A stretch of DNA of 64,000 nucleotides from Siphonodentalium dalli (Eukaryota; Mollusca; Scaphopoda; Gadilida; Siphonodentaliidae): contig CP136069.1 in NCBI GenBank assembly GCA_032622095.1, positions 67,663,319 to 67,727,318 of the forward strand, read 5' to 3'. Of this stretch, positions 1 through 12,292 are shown one piece after another. Position 1 is the stretch's first letter; the number at the start of each line of letters is the position of its first letter. Under the pieces are notes generated by a model, which saw only the letters and a list, made by a program, of their open reading frames with translations, had not been told where the DNA came from and ran no database searches. Both the position numbers and the translations under genes were made by a program.

Positions 1-217
1 AGTGTAGGGATTACCTGACCACACATGAGCTTGATTCGCGACAAACGGAAGACATTTGACGTATGCAACAAACATAATCTGATATAACATGCATGTAATA
101 AATTATTCAAGCTTATAGTGTATTTTTTTCTGTCAAACTGCTATAGAAATTAAATGGGATTCAAAATTGGTTCTGTGTGTACCACTCTAGGGCTGGTCCC
201 AGGTTCTTTAACATTAA

Positions 218-609
218 CCCTTTACCCAACAGAAGGGCCCTGTGCCAATGCATTCTCTTATATATGCGAGTCGACCATAGGTCGCCTCGCATATATAAGA
301 GAATGCATTGGCTTAACACATTAAAAATTATAAAATTGTTAAAGAATGTAAGAAAAAATGGTAAAAAGTGTTAAAAAAAGTTTTTTTTTAGGCCAATGCA
401 TTCTCTTATATATGCGAGGCGACCTATGGTCGACTCGCATATATAAGAGAATGCATTGGCACAGGGCATAACTGTAACTATCACAATGTGGTCAAGGAGC
501 CGGTTCCAATGATATCCATATTTGTATGGTTCTATTGAGACAGACCGAAGATATTTTAGGCTGTTGAAGCTTTATTTGGCCGGTTTTGGCCGGTTTGTTG
601 GGTAAAGGG
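218..609. mobile_element. piggyBac-type MITE with TTAA target duplication
   Basis: A 392-bp element has perfect 14-bp terminal inverted repeats (CCCTTTACCCAACA at 218-231, its complement at 596-609). It is flanked on both sides by TTAA (214-217 and 610-613). TTAA duplication with termini beginning CCC is the signature of the piggyBac superfamily. There is no transposase coding capacity, so it is non-autonomous. The interior is dominated by two mirrored hairpins. Confidence 0.88.
237..467. repeat. Mirrored pair of hairpins inside the MITE
   Basis: Bases 237-312 and 392-467 are perfect 76-bp reverse complements of each other. Each arm is itself a hairpin: in the left one, 244-270 pairs with 286-312 around a small loop (271-285) that is also palindromic. 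An AT-rich spacer of 79 bp separates them. The DNA or RNA could fold either as one long stem or as two separate hairpins. Confidence 0.9.
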
Positions 610-613
610 TTAA

Positions 614-1024
614 GTTGGTAACTCTCAGACATGTTGATATTTATTTATACACTATATACATGTTGATATCAGGCGGTCACGGAGAATAAATACAACAACA
701 TCTTCTCGCGCTACACGTTCATATCAAGTCAGCGTTCTGAATCAGAGTCACCTCAGTCTTGGCTGAAACAAGTATATATGAGAATCTGGAAGCCACACCT
801 AACAGATGTGTAACAATCTGATTGGTACACGTATTGGCCTGTCCAACAGGTTAAGATATAATATAATTCTTTATGGGACTACTAGCCCGTGAAGAAATAG
901 CACAGGCTATTGCTTCCCGAGTTAGTTTCCCGCGCATAAAATATGGACATCTGGCTCGGTATTGACTTCCAAATGAACCTTATATACGCCGTGTAACATA
1001 CGAAAGTGTTACATGTGGGATATA
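614..1024. other. Non-coding stretch, nothing recognised
   Basis: No convincing coding sequence, RNA gene or repeat boundary is seen between the MITE and the foldback element. Confidence 0.5.
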
Positions 1025-2542
1025 GTCCAGTGAATTTGGCCAGTTGTGGTTTTACCCAGAACTAATTGCAACAGAATTTGTTTTTGCTGGAATTGGTACA
1101 TATACCCTCCATAAACAACATACTAAAAATCAGCAAAATTCGAAAAAAGGGAAATTGGTGAATTTCGTGAGAAAAAAAATCGAAAAATTTGGTCAAATCA
1201 TCAATTAATGCATTTTCATGAATGTATATAAAAAATTCAAATTTAAAAGTCCTCCAAATATCATGCCTATTTTGTCGACCACATTTTGCTGAATCCAGAA
1301 CTGGAAACCATTCCCAGATTCCTTAAGTATTTTTCGAGTTGTGTGCCTTCAAAAACGCTAGTTTACTAGATTAAACAAAATCTGAAGGAATTTCCAAATA
1401 CATTGTTGAAGAAAATTAAATTATGGTCCTATGAACTCTTAGTCTAGCCTCTTTTCCGAAAATGCTATTGTGGGGCGTTTTTGTCAATTTTTAAAGGTTT
1501 TTAGGTATATTCAGAAAAATGAACGAAAGTTTATTGTGTAAAATTATTTGATCTGTCCTCTTAAACGTTAACATTTTGAGTCAGTTTCCTGAAAAATGGA
1601 AGAAATCAAGTGACATACGATGGCATAACCAATGTAATGCTAATATTCGAACACAAACGTGTTGTGGGAGGAAAGTTCAAATAATTTTACATTACATTAA
1701 AACACCCATTGTTTTTTGTGTTTATGGCCCAAAACCTTTTAGAATGGACAAAAATGCTTCAAAATGGCATCTTTGGAAACAAGCTAAGACTAAGTATTCA
1801 AACGGCCATAAGTTGATTTTATTAAACAATGTTCTGTTAATATCTTTACAATTTGTTCAATCTAGCATACGTAAAAGGATATAAGAAAAGCATGGCATAT
1901 GGATTTCAACTTATTTGAGTTACATAACCTCAAATATTGCATTTCATCATACAAGTTCTGTGTCAGAGGCAAAATTGGCTAAGTCCATACAATGGAACAC
2001 ACATTTTGTTTGAGAATATAATCTTCTTTTTAATTATAGATGCACATATTAATAATTTTTTGTGTTTAATCTAGTGTGGAAATTACTAAAACACTGAAAA
2101 AGCCCTTCAGTTTGCTCTAGTGTTTTTTAATAATTAACCATAAATAAGGCATTTTGGCTCATTCTGCGAAATTGAGGCCCCGAATATGGTCCGAAATCAG
2201 GTAAACTTGCGTTTTTTGAAGGCACACAACTCGAAAAATACTTAATGAGTATCGGATTGGTTTTCAGTAATGGGTTCAGGAAATTGAGGTCGACACAATA
2301 AACATGCTATTTGTAGGATTTGTGAATTTGATTGTTTTTATATACATCCATGAAAATCCATAAATTGATGATTTGACCAAATTTCCACAAAATTATTTCA
2401 CAAAATTCACCAATTTCCCTTTTCCCGATTTTTGCAGATTTTTAGTATGTTGTTTATGGAGGGTTTATGTACTTATTCCAGCAAAAAAAATCTGTTGCAA
2501 TTAGTTCCGGGTTTGGCATTTTTGCTCATAAATGCACTGGAC
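1025..2542. mobile_element. 1.5-kb foldback element with ~350-bp inverted arms and TA duplication
   Basis: The outer ends (GTCCAGTG at 1025, CACTGGAC ending at 2542) are complementary and flanked by TA (1023-1024, 2543-2544). Diverged complementarity extends inward to about 1,380 and 2,200, including matching tracts around 1,080-1,160 and 2,400-2,500. The central ~800 bp has no long ORF. A TA target duplication suggests a Tc1/mariner-related or similar DDE transposase, but the long arms make it a foldback-type non-autonomous element. Confidence 0.72.
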
Positions 2543-2544
2543 TA

Positions 2545-4240
2545 ATAACTTTTGACGAAGAAGTGGCTGTTTCAAGTTTTTTCAGAAATGGGCGATCCGT
2601 GACTCGGGATGCATGGGGGTGGGGGAATGAAACGTGACAAAGAATGTTTTCGTCGCCGATTTCTATCAAACTCATTTGAAAGCATAACCTTGATACGGGT
2701 ATATAATATAGCTATGTTATTTGGAATTGCCTATGTGGCTTCACCCAATTCAGTGGTGGGTGAGGAGAAACACCGTGGAGGAGCCATACTTAATAAAATA
2801 AAATAAAATAAAATGGTGTTACCGATTTCAATCAAATCTCGATTTCCGCAATACGGAGGATATGATAGTGTGATTAAAAACTACTAAATATTTAGTGCTA
2901 TAGGCTGTATTTTTATTCCTTTGATGTTATACTACAATGTATAAGATTTTGAGATGCTGGGCGACACGTTTGAGAAATCCGGTGTGACTTTTTGCGCGAT
3001 ACCATAATCTATTCAATGACTATGATCTATTCAGCTACACTAAAGTGGCAAAACCGCATGTTGCATTCTATCTTGTGTCTGATTTGGAGTTTGGAGATTT
3101 GTTTATATCGATACCGACGTCCATTGCATATGATAGCCCCGTTTGTGTCATCATTTTGGAACAAAAACTTCTTGCAATTGCAATTTCACTTATGTGTGTT
3201 TTCTCGCACGACCTTTGCACTATAGGAATGTTATAGTCGTTCACATGTTTGATAAATGATAGGCACATCAGCTGGGCACATAGGTTATGGGGTACTCCGA
3301 TGCCAAACCGTTCGGTCTGACAGAGGGCCCTTCCATTGGAAGACATACACCATATTCTTTTATCAATATTAATTCCTGAGGATGGACTTTAAAAAAAATG
3401 GACATAAGCTGTCTATGATGATTTGTGCTCCCCCCGACAGTACTGACATCGGCGGTAATTCTGAAATATGAATTAATATTACGGATATAATTTGTGGCAA
3501 TTATACATAAGAAATGATACATATTCACAACAAGACTGTCATGTTTTGTTATGAATATATATCAGTCAGTATATATGTGCACATATAGGAGTGGGGTGTA
3601 TGGAGAAAGTTGAGTGATATATTGGTCATTTCCCCAATATTTTCTATCATTTTGTCACTATCAAAATTATAAATTACTCACAATCACTAAAACATTCATT
3701 TCTAATGGATTCCATGTAAAATCTCAATGATTTTCTGTCTTAAAAGTGAAACATTTATAATTGATAAGAAGTGGAACATGCTGGATTTCTGGAGCTAAGA
3801 AGGGGAGCATCTGTTAACTAAGAAGTGGCACCTATATGGTTCGGCGAAAAAGTCATTTCTATTGCCCATAAATGTAATGCTTGAAATAACACAGGTCGTG
3901 AATCGTTTGTAAAGATGTATTTTATGCTGATCGGAAACTTTCTGGTTGAAGTTATTAAATGTCACTAATTTCCTATGGTTCTGTGTGAATTCCGCAAACC
4001 GACGGTATTATGCCACAACCCACAACTTCAAGGTTGCACAATGTGTTTTTTTCACTTTAAATAACAAGTATGACTAAATTGTCAAACCAAGTCCCATTGT
4101 GTATTCACAGATCATGTGGTGGTATAATGGTGCACGGTGAATTCATTTACTGATAATTAGCGGTTGGTTCTTAGCTGAACCAATAGCAACCGGGGACCGC
4201 CTGGTCGTCTATAGACTGTATTGGAACGCTAGAAAGTTAT
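2545..4240. other. Non-coding stretch with a small AAAAT microsatellite
   Basis: The short open frames here show no family motif and no codon structure. A short (AAAAT)n tract lies at about 2,791-2,814. Nothing else is recognised. Confidence 0.45.
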
Positions 4241-5375
4241 CATCCTTACCTGGACTATTACAAGAGCGGATTTGATCGGGAAAATCTTCCTTGGTTAGCC
4301 GTTGAGCGGACAAGTCGCAAAGCTTTTCGCTCTGTGTCTTGTCGCTGTTCCGGCTAGCTGAGCCCGGATCGCTTGTGAGTTGTGTGGCCGTTCTGAAAAG
4401 AACTTAGCCGCCCGAGCGATTTGGAGTGAACTGTTTTGGACTTGGCAGAGGATTATGCAGCTAATCCCCTCTGCCGTGGTCGCGGCCTTTGATAGATTGC
4501 GCATTGTGGACACATTTAGCTGGACTCTAACCCAGGCTAAAGGGGGCTTTGTACATCTATCCTTGGAGTACCGGATTGCTCCGGCAGTACCCTCTGCTGG
4601 CGGTACCTCGGAAGCTGGACCTCACCAGCGACATACCATCCGGTACGGAGACTTGAACCTCTGGGACCAGAATCCAAAGAGGCCGAAGAAGAAGACCCCC
4701 CCTCCAAGAAGAGAAGGGACGCCGACATAAGAGCCAAGTGGAGACAGGGGCGAGATGAGAGACGTCCAGCTCCCCTCCACTTGACTGCTGAAGAGGTCGT
4801 CCACGACATCACACCAGCTAGCAGGGACACCGTTGATCTGCCGGAGGTCCCTGGTGTCGTCATCGAGGCTAGCGGAGCCGCCAGCTTCGATGTGGAGATG
4901 GACACTCTACCACCTCGGACACCGGAATTCCATCTAAACACGGTGTCCCCCAGCTCCACGAGCAGCAACAGCAACAACAGCACTAGCTCCACCCGTACCA
5001 CCGAAGAGGTAATTAAAAGTGCGCTGGAGACTCAGGCAGAATCCAACAGATTGATAGCAGTGATCGCGGCTGACAGCCTGAGATACCACCACCAACAACA
5101 ACAAGACGAACTACTGAGACAGCACGGAGCGGAGCTCTCTAAAACCACAACAACAGCATCAGAAACACAGCATCGAAAGAAAAGAAATCAAAAAAACAAA
5201 AACTTCATGCCTAGATCATTTTTTCACGTTCCATTGTTATGTCCATTCATAACTTCAGCCATCACTCCCAAGTGGGTTGTAGGAGAGGGGTTCCGCCCCT
5301 TTCAAATCCTCCCTGGGCCCAATCCCAAAACCTCAAATAAAGGGAAAATCTTCTGTTAGAAGCATGGAATATATG
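4240..5375 (+). pseudogene. ORF-bearing repeat, copy 1 (one frameshift)
   Basis: This is one of three copies in the window of an unrecognised protein-coding repeat. Translation from ATG 4,455 begins MQLIPSAVVAAF, matching MDLIPDAVLAAV in the copy at 40.1 kb. The frame breaks near 4,700, inside the basic motif (PKKKTPP then RRDADIRAKW in the next frame). It resumes through conserved blocks SRDTVDLPEVPG and DTLPPRTPEF, a Ser/Asn-rich linker and a Gln-rich tail. The 3' end has a CAAGTGGGTTGTAGG block shared with copy 2, and an AATAAA near 5,336. The likely functional class is a transposon-encoded nucleic-acid-binding protein, but no known domain is recognised, so function is left open. Confidence 0.65.
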
Positions 5376-6600
5376 GGCGAGAACAGAATTATATATATAT
5401 ATATTTTACATTTTTATTTAAATTTATTCGGAAAAAAACCTATAATTTTTCGTAATTGAACCCCCGTAAACGTACGATTACACCAACAGTTATGTAATAT
5501 ATTGCCTCGTGTAAAATATCAAACGTATCACTGGTCAATGATCGTTTGATAAATATCTATAGCATCAAATATTCCTTAGCCTCTTTTCTATAATAATGCC
5601 ATTTTATTAACCCCACCTCAACGATATGTGGCAAATGAAATCCAATCTTGAGTGAATTTCGCGCATATTAGTGGGGCATTTTCTCATATTGTTTTGAGCA
5701 GATTGCGACACTAAGTCAATTTATTACAGCTACATCATTGTGTGTCCTTTACATTGAAATTGTATGCCAAGAGGTCACCCAAAAATGGCGTCCAAACTGG
5801 CCACGAAATTGAACGACGTTGACAAAGTCATGTTTGTGATTGAGTTTCCAATGAACCAGATACGAGGGACTTAAAACGACTATAAGAAGCCACACTATTT
5901 TAAATCGACATAGCCAATTTGAAAACAAATATAGGTATATAATGTATATAATTTACAATCCTTACAATCAGACGTTCATTTAAATTACCAACGTAACAGC
6001 ACAACGCTGCATCATTCGTTTCTGAAAACTAAACCAACTGAAATGTATTTCGGTTCCATGTTGTTTGGTAAAAGTGACCTAACATTGAGTTTAGCCTGGT
6101 TTCCCATGGACATATAACGTCTTTATGTGGTACAACTTTAGATATTCTGAATAGGATTTTACAAAAACAAAATCGTGGTAGACGTACAACAAATGTCATA
6201 CCAAAGCCTAGTTCAAACCAGTATATAATAAAATCGGAAACAGATATGTCGATTTGGACCTGAGTTATTGTCTAATTTCTGTTCAAGCGTCAAATAAGAA
6301 ACAACCGTAAAGACGCTCTAACTGCACGGATAACATGTTGACAATCTCCGCATAACACCGAGTGCGAATTGTTACGGCCTCATATAGTACAGACTATAAT
6401 ATGGAATGTTCTTATAATACGGACTATACTATTGGTTCGTCTTGGGACAAACCATTATATTAGGGAAAACAGCGCCTTGATAAACTTAGCGTATTTTAAG
6501 ATGTGGCACATGGCATGGTGCTGATTTATTACCGCCACAAAGTGGGTGTACACTGGTGTACAGATTTGTATAGACTCATGGTCGACAGGAGGAATGTATT
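5376..6600. other. Non-coding stretch, nothing recognised
   Basis: AT-rich sequence with a TA microsatellite-like tract around 5,390-5,404. No convincing gene or repeat boundary is seen. Confidence 0.45.
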
Positions 6601-6616
6601 CTTGGATATTTTTTTT

Positions 6617-7040
6617 GTACCTTACTCAATCGTACCAATAGAATCACGTATATGCTGAAATTGTAAAGTTAACGGCATCGGTGTATAATACGTTTTTGGA
6701 AATATGATAAATCGTATCCATAGGGTCAGGACAGGCTGAAATTGTAAACTTAAAGTCACCGGTGTAATAATATGTTGTTGAAAATATAAATACTCTGATA
6801 GCCTGAAAATAATATATCACCCATTGGGAGCCCCATGTGTATTTTTTGATATTTTTATTTGTACCTTACTCAATCGTACCGATAGAATCACGTAGATGCT
6901 TAAATTGTAAAGTTAACGCCACCGGTGTATAATACGTTTTTGAAAATGTGTTAAATCGTATCGATAGAGTCAGGACAGGCTGAAATTGTAAACTTAAAGT
7001 CACTTGTTGTTGAAAATATAAATAATCTGATAGACTGAAA
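6617..7040. repeat. Two-copy tandem duplication, period ~244 bp
   Basis: The block starting GTACCTTACTCAATCGTACC at 6,617 recurs at 6,861. The two blocks stay alignable through the CAGGACAGGCTGAAATTG segment and the following ~60 bp. They are diverged, so the duplication is old. The short open frames over it are by-products. Confidence 0.75.
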
Positions 7041-7615
7041 ATAATGTGTAACCCATTGGGAACCCCTGGTTTAGTGAAGTGCATTGTGGGAAGTTTAATT
7101 GTGATTCTCCTCTACTATGATCTTTATTTTCTGGAATTATCACCAAGATTTCTCCACTCGATTCTCTTAAAATGTACCCTGATCGGTCATATTCTTTTGA
7201 TAATTATATCTAAATACATCTTAGCTACTATTCGGATCTGCTGTCCCGGTCGAAAAGGTTTTAGTTTGACCAAAATGGCTATTGTCAATTTGACAAAAGC
7301 TTGTTTACTCGACCCGGCCGTCCACTCCACGCTGTAATTAGTGTAAATTTATTATCGAAAACAAATTCAATTTCTTCCATCTAAAACATAATTACGCGCT
7401 GAACTCTGTCATTTTAAGAATATAGTAGTATAACACACATACACACCAAGTTTCAGCTCAAATTTTGAAAAATGACAGTTTTATAGACATAAATCGATTT
7501 TAATGGCAAATCCTATGTTAAATTTTATCATCGAAAAAAAAAAATCATTTCTTCGATCTAAGAAATAATTACGTGCTGTACCCTGTCATATTTGACCGGT
7601 TCTACCTGATAATTG

Positions 7616-8300
7616 TGTGACAGTACAGTCGCGTTACTTTATACGTCAACATTGGTCATTATCACTCGACAAATTTATTTCGGTCTATCGTATCAACCCC
7701 TAATTCCCCCGCGTAGCCTGACTAAGTGTCTTTATCGCTCCACTAATTTGTATCGTTTCATCGGTATGAATTCCATATCCAATTATCCACATATAACCAA
7801 CCCAACCTCTAATCCCGGTCCAATTTATTTATTTCTTTCATAGGTATATAGTCATGTTACGTAATATTTTATCTCGTGATACTTGTACTTATATGTCTAT
7901 GGTATTACAATAGTATACCGTATATGTATATCAATTGCTATTCCTTTCTATATAATCCTGGTGCCAACTATAGAGATAATTTCAGACCCCCCCCCAAATT
8001 TTATATAATTGCTGCTTTAGTACAGTCACGATGCATTACATGGCAACATCGATCCACTAATTTATGTCAGTTCATCGGTACAAACCCCTTTTTTTCTCCG
8101 AGTCCATATAACCAACCCAACATCTTATAGAACTCCATAAATGACTATTCTGGCACTATATAGAGATGACTAAGATTCTGACACCCCCTATTTTATAGCC
8201 TTGTTGCAACAGTAGAGTTGATATGCATAATATGTCAACATTGGTCGTTATCGCTCTACAAATTTATATCGGTTCAACCCTTAGTTCCCTGTATCGCCCC
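7616..8300. repeat. Degenerate tandem repeat, about three units
   Basis: A motif with ACAGTnnnnTnnnnAC, then CAACATTGGTC, then ACAAATTTAT and CGGT recurs near 7,620, 8,030 and 8,210. Each copy is followed by T/C-rich sequence. Spacing is irregular (about 180-400 bp) and identity is low. No coding function is supported. Confidence 0.5.
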
Positions 8301-8585
8301 ACCCTCCCTCAATTTATTTTTTCATTTGTATTATAGTCTCGTCACATACACATTTTATCTTTTGTAACCTTTGCTTCAACGCGTCGAGATCCGCTGCAGA
8401 CAATACAAAACTGACAACATTTTGAAATGTAAGCAGGCTTCAAACTCATCTTATCCAAGAAAAACTCTGGTTACATAAAAAAATTGTGTATAAGGTGTAC
8501 GCGCATTTGTTGCGTTAAAAACCAAAGGTCCAAGTCAAGGTCCAAATCCCCAACACACTGATGTGAGGTTTAACTCCATCTACAT

Positions 8586-9064
8586 ACAGTAATGTCCAAA
8601 GTAATTGATCACTTAACCACAGCAAAATTGTGTGTATTTTTTCATGATTCTAAATCCTGAAAAATTACCCATAATTATGCTGTGGTTAAAGGGTCAATTA
8701 CTTTGGGCATTACTGTAACCAATATAAGGATTTGAGGTTTAATGATAACTCAATCATCATACAGTAATGTTTAAAGCAATTGACCACTTAACCACAGCAG
8801 AATAATGGGTAATTTGAGGATTGTAAATGCTGAAAAAATACCCATAATTCTGCTGTGGTTAAGTGGTCAATTACTTTGGGCATTACTGTAACCAATATAA
8901 GGATTTGAGGTTTAATGATAACTCAATCCTCATACAGTAATGTCCAAAGTAATTGACCACTTGACCACAGCAAAATTATTGGTAAATTTTCAGGATTTCA
9001 AATCCTGAAAAAATACCAATAATTATGATGTGGTTAAGTGGTCAATTACTTTGGGCATTACTGT
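8586..9064. mobile_element. Array of three tandem mariner-type MITEs
   Basis: Three ~130-bp units (about 8,586-8,716, 8,761-8,889 and 8,934-9,063) are nearly complete palindromes. They begin TACAGTAATGTCCAAAGTAA and end with the complement ...ACTGTA, giving TA at both ends as in Tc1/mariner-derived MITEs. They repeat head to tail every 173-175 bp. The linkers contain the same block (ACCAATATAAGGATTTGAGG), so the array grew by duplication of MITE plus flank and not by independent insertions. Confidence 0.82.
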
Positions 9065-9496
9065 AACCAATACAAGGATGTGAGGTTTAATGAGAACTCC
9101 ATCCACATAACTAATAATTATGTGTGAAAATTAAAACAAAACAAAATAAATTCCATGATGGCGTCCAATATGGAATGCCTAATTCTGCTCCAAAACATGT
9201 ATATTCAATATATGGATGTTTATTGGGGGAAACCGATTATTTCAATGATATTTTCATTAACTGGGATCCAAAACCCGACTTACGGGAGCGTGCGACTGTA
9301 TCTTAAGCATATGTGCCTATTTAATGAGCCAACAATTGGAATCCCAACAGAGAAGATTGGCGTGGGTCCCTTGCGCGATCTGTCCATCGAAAACTATTTA
9401 GACATCTCAAGACACGTAAGACCCAATAAGTTAATATACAGAATAGATACATCTATTGCCTGAGTGACTAATATTTATATTTGTTACAATGAGGTC

Positions 9497-9715
9497 AAAT
9501 AGTTGCGAAGCCAGCACCACAATTCTTTCCCTCCATAGTAAATCTTAAAACAACTTCTAAAGAATTATTAATTCACCTTATATTTGGTATGAAGCGTCCT
9601 TGGTTAACTGGAGTTCAGATTTGTTAACATCACGTCACCAAGGTAATTACTTGCGAAGCCACAGCCATAACTATTTCCCTCCATAGTAATTCTCAAAACA
9701 ACTTCTTAAGAACAA
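9497..9715. repeat. Diverged two-copy direct repeat
   Basis: GTTGCGAAGCCA...TTTCCCTCCATAGTAA...CTTAAAACAACTTCT near 9,500-9,560 recurs at about 9,650-9,710. No gene is seen around it. Confidence 0.55.
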
Positions 9716-9949
9716 TTGACCAGGTCAGTCGCGCAATTATTGGAAGAGCCACGGTCAACCATTTTTTTAAAACCAAATGTTACATTTAAATTATTGCTTT
9801 ATTTAACCAAAAAAAAAAAATGAGAAATTAACTTTTACTACTTGCTAAAGTTTTTCTTTTAATTATTTCATTTAAATTTTAGTATTTACAGTATACTATG
9901 TCCAAGTCTTTATAATCTGTTGAGTGACCACACAGTCGTTTACTTTGTT

Positions 9950-11085
9950 AGTAATAATTTGAAGGATTACTTGTTTAAACGCAATTGTTATCAAAATATT
10001 TTATGTATTTTTTTATAATTTCTATTTATATGTAATACCATAATCTTGGTGGCGTTACCATTTCTGACTATGGTTTTCTTGTTGGGATTTGGGGAGGGGA
10101 ATGCGGGAGGATTTGAAAGGGCAGTATGCCCTTTCCTACAACCCACTTGGAATGTGATTGATGAATCATGAAATGGTTGAACATTTGACATGAAGGTGAG
10201 ATGGTGGATGAAAATGATCTATTTTTTCTTCTTTTTGGTGGCCTTCTTTTTCTTTCTTTCAGTTGTTGCTGCTGTTGATGTTGTTGTTGTTTGTTGACAT
10301 GACGACGTGGAACTGGTGGCTGCAAGGAGTTCTTCTGTTCTTTTGATTTGTTGATCGACTTTATCTGCTATACTGTTGATTCCGCCAGTCTCCTATTCGT
10401 CATCTCGATTGCCTCCAGTGCGCTCCGAACGACTGGGTCGTCCCTCACTGAGTAGGTGAAGCTGCAGCTGTTGTTGTTGTTGGTGCTGCTGGTGGTGGAG
10501 ATGGAGGACACCGGGATTTGTTGGTACTCCGTTGTCCTTGATGGAAGCGTGTCCATCTCCACCCAGAAGTCAGCGGCAGGAACGTCCGGGGTGGTATCCG
10601 CGTCCCTGTCTCCGCTTACCTATGTGACGATAGCAGGGATATCTGGATTGATGACGGCGTCCCTGCATCTGGTGGTTATATCGTCCAGTTCTTCGTGTCC
10701 GGGGGCCAATTGAAGGGGAGCTGGGCGTCGCTCAACCTTCCCCTGTCTCCACTTGGCCCTCCTGTCAGCGTCCCTGCGGCGACGGGCGGTGTCTTCCTTT
10801 TCCGTCTCCTCCTTCTGGTGTCCCTAACAGTGGTGGGTCGCTGGTGGGCTCCAGCATCCGGGTTACCTCCAACAGAGGGTCCTGAAAAGGACCGTGATAG
10901 CGTAACCCGGAATTCCAGAAAAAGCTCCACGTGGCTACCCGACCTGCGTAAAGTCCAGGTCGAGCATGGATCCACGTGGAGTGAGCTGAGAACGTGCCTG
11001 ACTTCGCGGGTATTATAGACGAATCCATTGTCCAGCTGAAGTCAGTAATCCGATCGCCGAGCGGGCTAAGTCCGGTAGCGCTCAA
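9950..11085 (-). pseudogene. ORF-bearing repeat, copy 2 (heavily decayed)
   Basis: Read on the minus strand, pieces of the same protein as copies 1 and 3 appear in different frames. These are VELFLEFRV (the LCLEFR region), the block DTLPSRTTEYQQIPVS with an Asn/Ser-rich linker near 10,560-10,440, and a Gln-rich then Lys/Arg-rich tail near 10,290-10,200. At least three frameshifts are needed. The 3' region (10,160 down to about 9,950) carries the TCCAAGTGGGTTGTAGGA block seen in copy 1, then an AT-rich tail also found as loose pieces near 15.83-15.93 and 16.2-16.34 kb. Confidence 0.6.
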
Positions 11086-11112
11086 GCCAGGACGTCCTCT
11101 CCCGTCGGCGGA

Positions 11113-11330
11113 CGGAACACGAAAATGGGTGTGGGAGAGTGATTTGGGGGGCTAACCCCGGGACGTCGAAAGGGCAGAGAGGCCCTTTCCTTAACCCCTC
11201 ATTTTAAAGCTTTATTAATCAAACAAGGGAACAAAAACCCCCATTTTTTGACTCTTTTTGTTGTTGTATAAATTTCTTCTATCTGGTGGTGGTGGCTGTT
11301 TGGAACAGGTGTCCTGAATCTGGCCCTGTG
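11113..11330 (-). repeat. Loose 3' tail of a further ORF-bearing repeat copy
   Basis: On the minus strand this reads ...AATAAAGC...GGGGTTAAGG...CCCGGGGTTAGCCCCCC...CACTC. That is the same order as the tail of the 40.1-kb copy (about 40,960-41,045). It abuts the 5' side of copy 2 on the same strand, so two copies appear to be in tandem with one mostly lost. Confidence 0.5.
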
Positions 11331-11453
11331 TGGTTTGCGAAAATGGGTGCATGAGAGTTGTACATTTTTAAACGCGCCAAAGCATGACATAATTACAAAC
11401 AGACGCACACAGGAATGTTTAGCTGGTGGGCGTATCGTAGACAACCAGCCCAA

Positions 11454-11955
11454 GTGTTACATTTCGGCATGTGTATCCTTGGCAACCAGTCATTCACAGT
11501 ACAGCATCATACACATCGCACTGCTTCTGAAATAAATTGCTTAATGGCATGGCTCACAACGGGGTGTTAAATTTACATACACATGAAATTTAACACAGAC
11601 CTCACATGTGCCTCTGAGAACAACTAACATACTTTCCAATAAGCAATATATTAAAATTAAAATTCCATTGTCATCACATCAGATGAGCTTCGGATAGAGT
11701 CCAAGCTGTCCAAATCCATTTATCTATCACTTTCAAGATTCGTGTTGAATATACACGTGTTTTTGAATTTTCAATAACAAAGCATTCTATGCCTGTATGA
11801 ATAGACAGACTATGGACAATCAGAATGGACCTATTTGGTTATCAAATGAATGCAGGTAATTAGTTTTCTCCTGTTTACGACACTGAAGTTCAGCTTGAAG
11901 CTGTATTACAATCGACATTGCACAATGCAGTTAATCTCTTTCATTGCCATTTAGT
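11454..11955. other. Non-coding stretch, nothing recognised
   Basis: No supported coding sequence or repeat boundary is seen before the minisatellite. Confidence 0.45.
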
Positions 11956-12002
11956 TTATTCTGGGCATTCATCTCGCCTACAGTTATATGATGCATGATG
12001 CC

Positions 12003-12292
12003 AGCGGGTGATACCAGAGCAGCGGGTGATACCAGAGCAGCGGGTGATACCAGAGTAGCGGGTGATACAAGCAGCGGGTGATACAAGCAGCGGATGATAC
12101 AAGCAGCGGGTGATACAGGCAGCGGGTGATACAAGCAGCGGGTGATACAAGCAGCGGATGATACAAGCAGCGGATGATACAAGCAGCGGGTGATACAAAC
12201 AGCGGATGATACAAGCAGCGGGTGATACAAGCAGCGGGTGATACAAGCAGCGGGTGATACAAGCAGCGGGTGATGCAAGAGCAGCGGGTGAT
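12003..12292. repeat. 15-bp minisatellite (AGCGGGTGATACAAG)n
   Basis: About 17-19 head-to-tail units. The first three are an 18-bp variant (AGCGGGTGATACCAGAGC) and the rest are 15 bp, with a recurrent G/A variant (GCGGATG). Because 15 and 18 are multiples of three, all three minus-strand frames stay open and give repetitive Cys/Leu/His/Pro peptides. I read those as by-products of the repeat. Confidence 0.93.

Noticed and set aside
4295-5001. Minus-strand frames including a Leu-rich, membrane-like 154-codon ORF
   Set aside because: Antisense shadow of the ORF-bearing repeat: the Asn/Ser codon run reads as Leu/Val on the other strand.
8586-9064. CRISPR-like array (three repeats of ~130 bp with similar-length linkers)
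   Set aside because: Units are long near-palindromes with TA ends and repeated linkers, and this is an animal genome. A MITE tandem array explains it.
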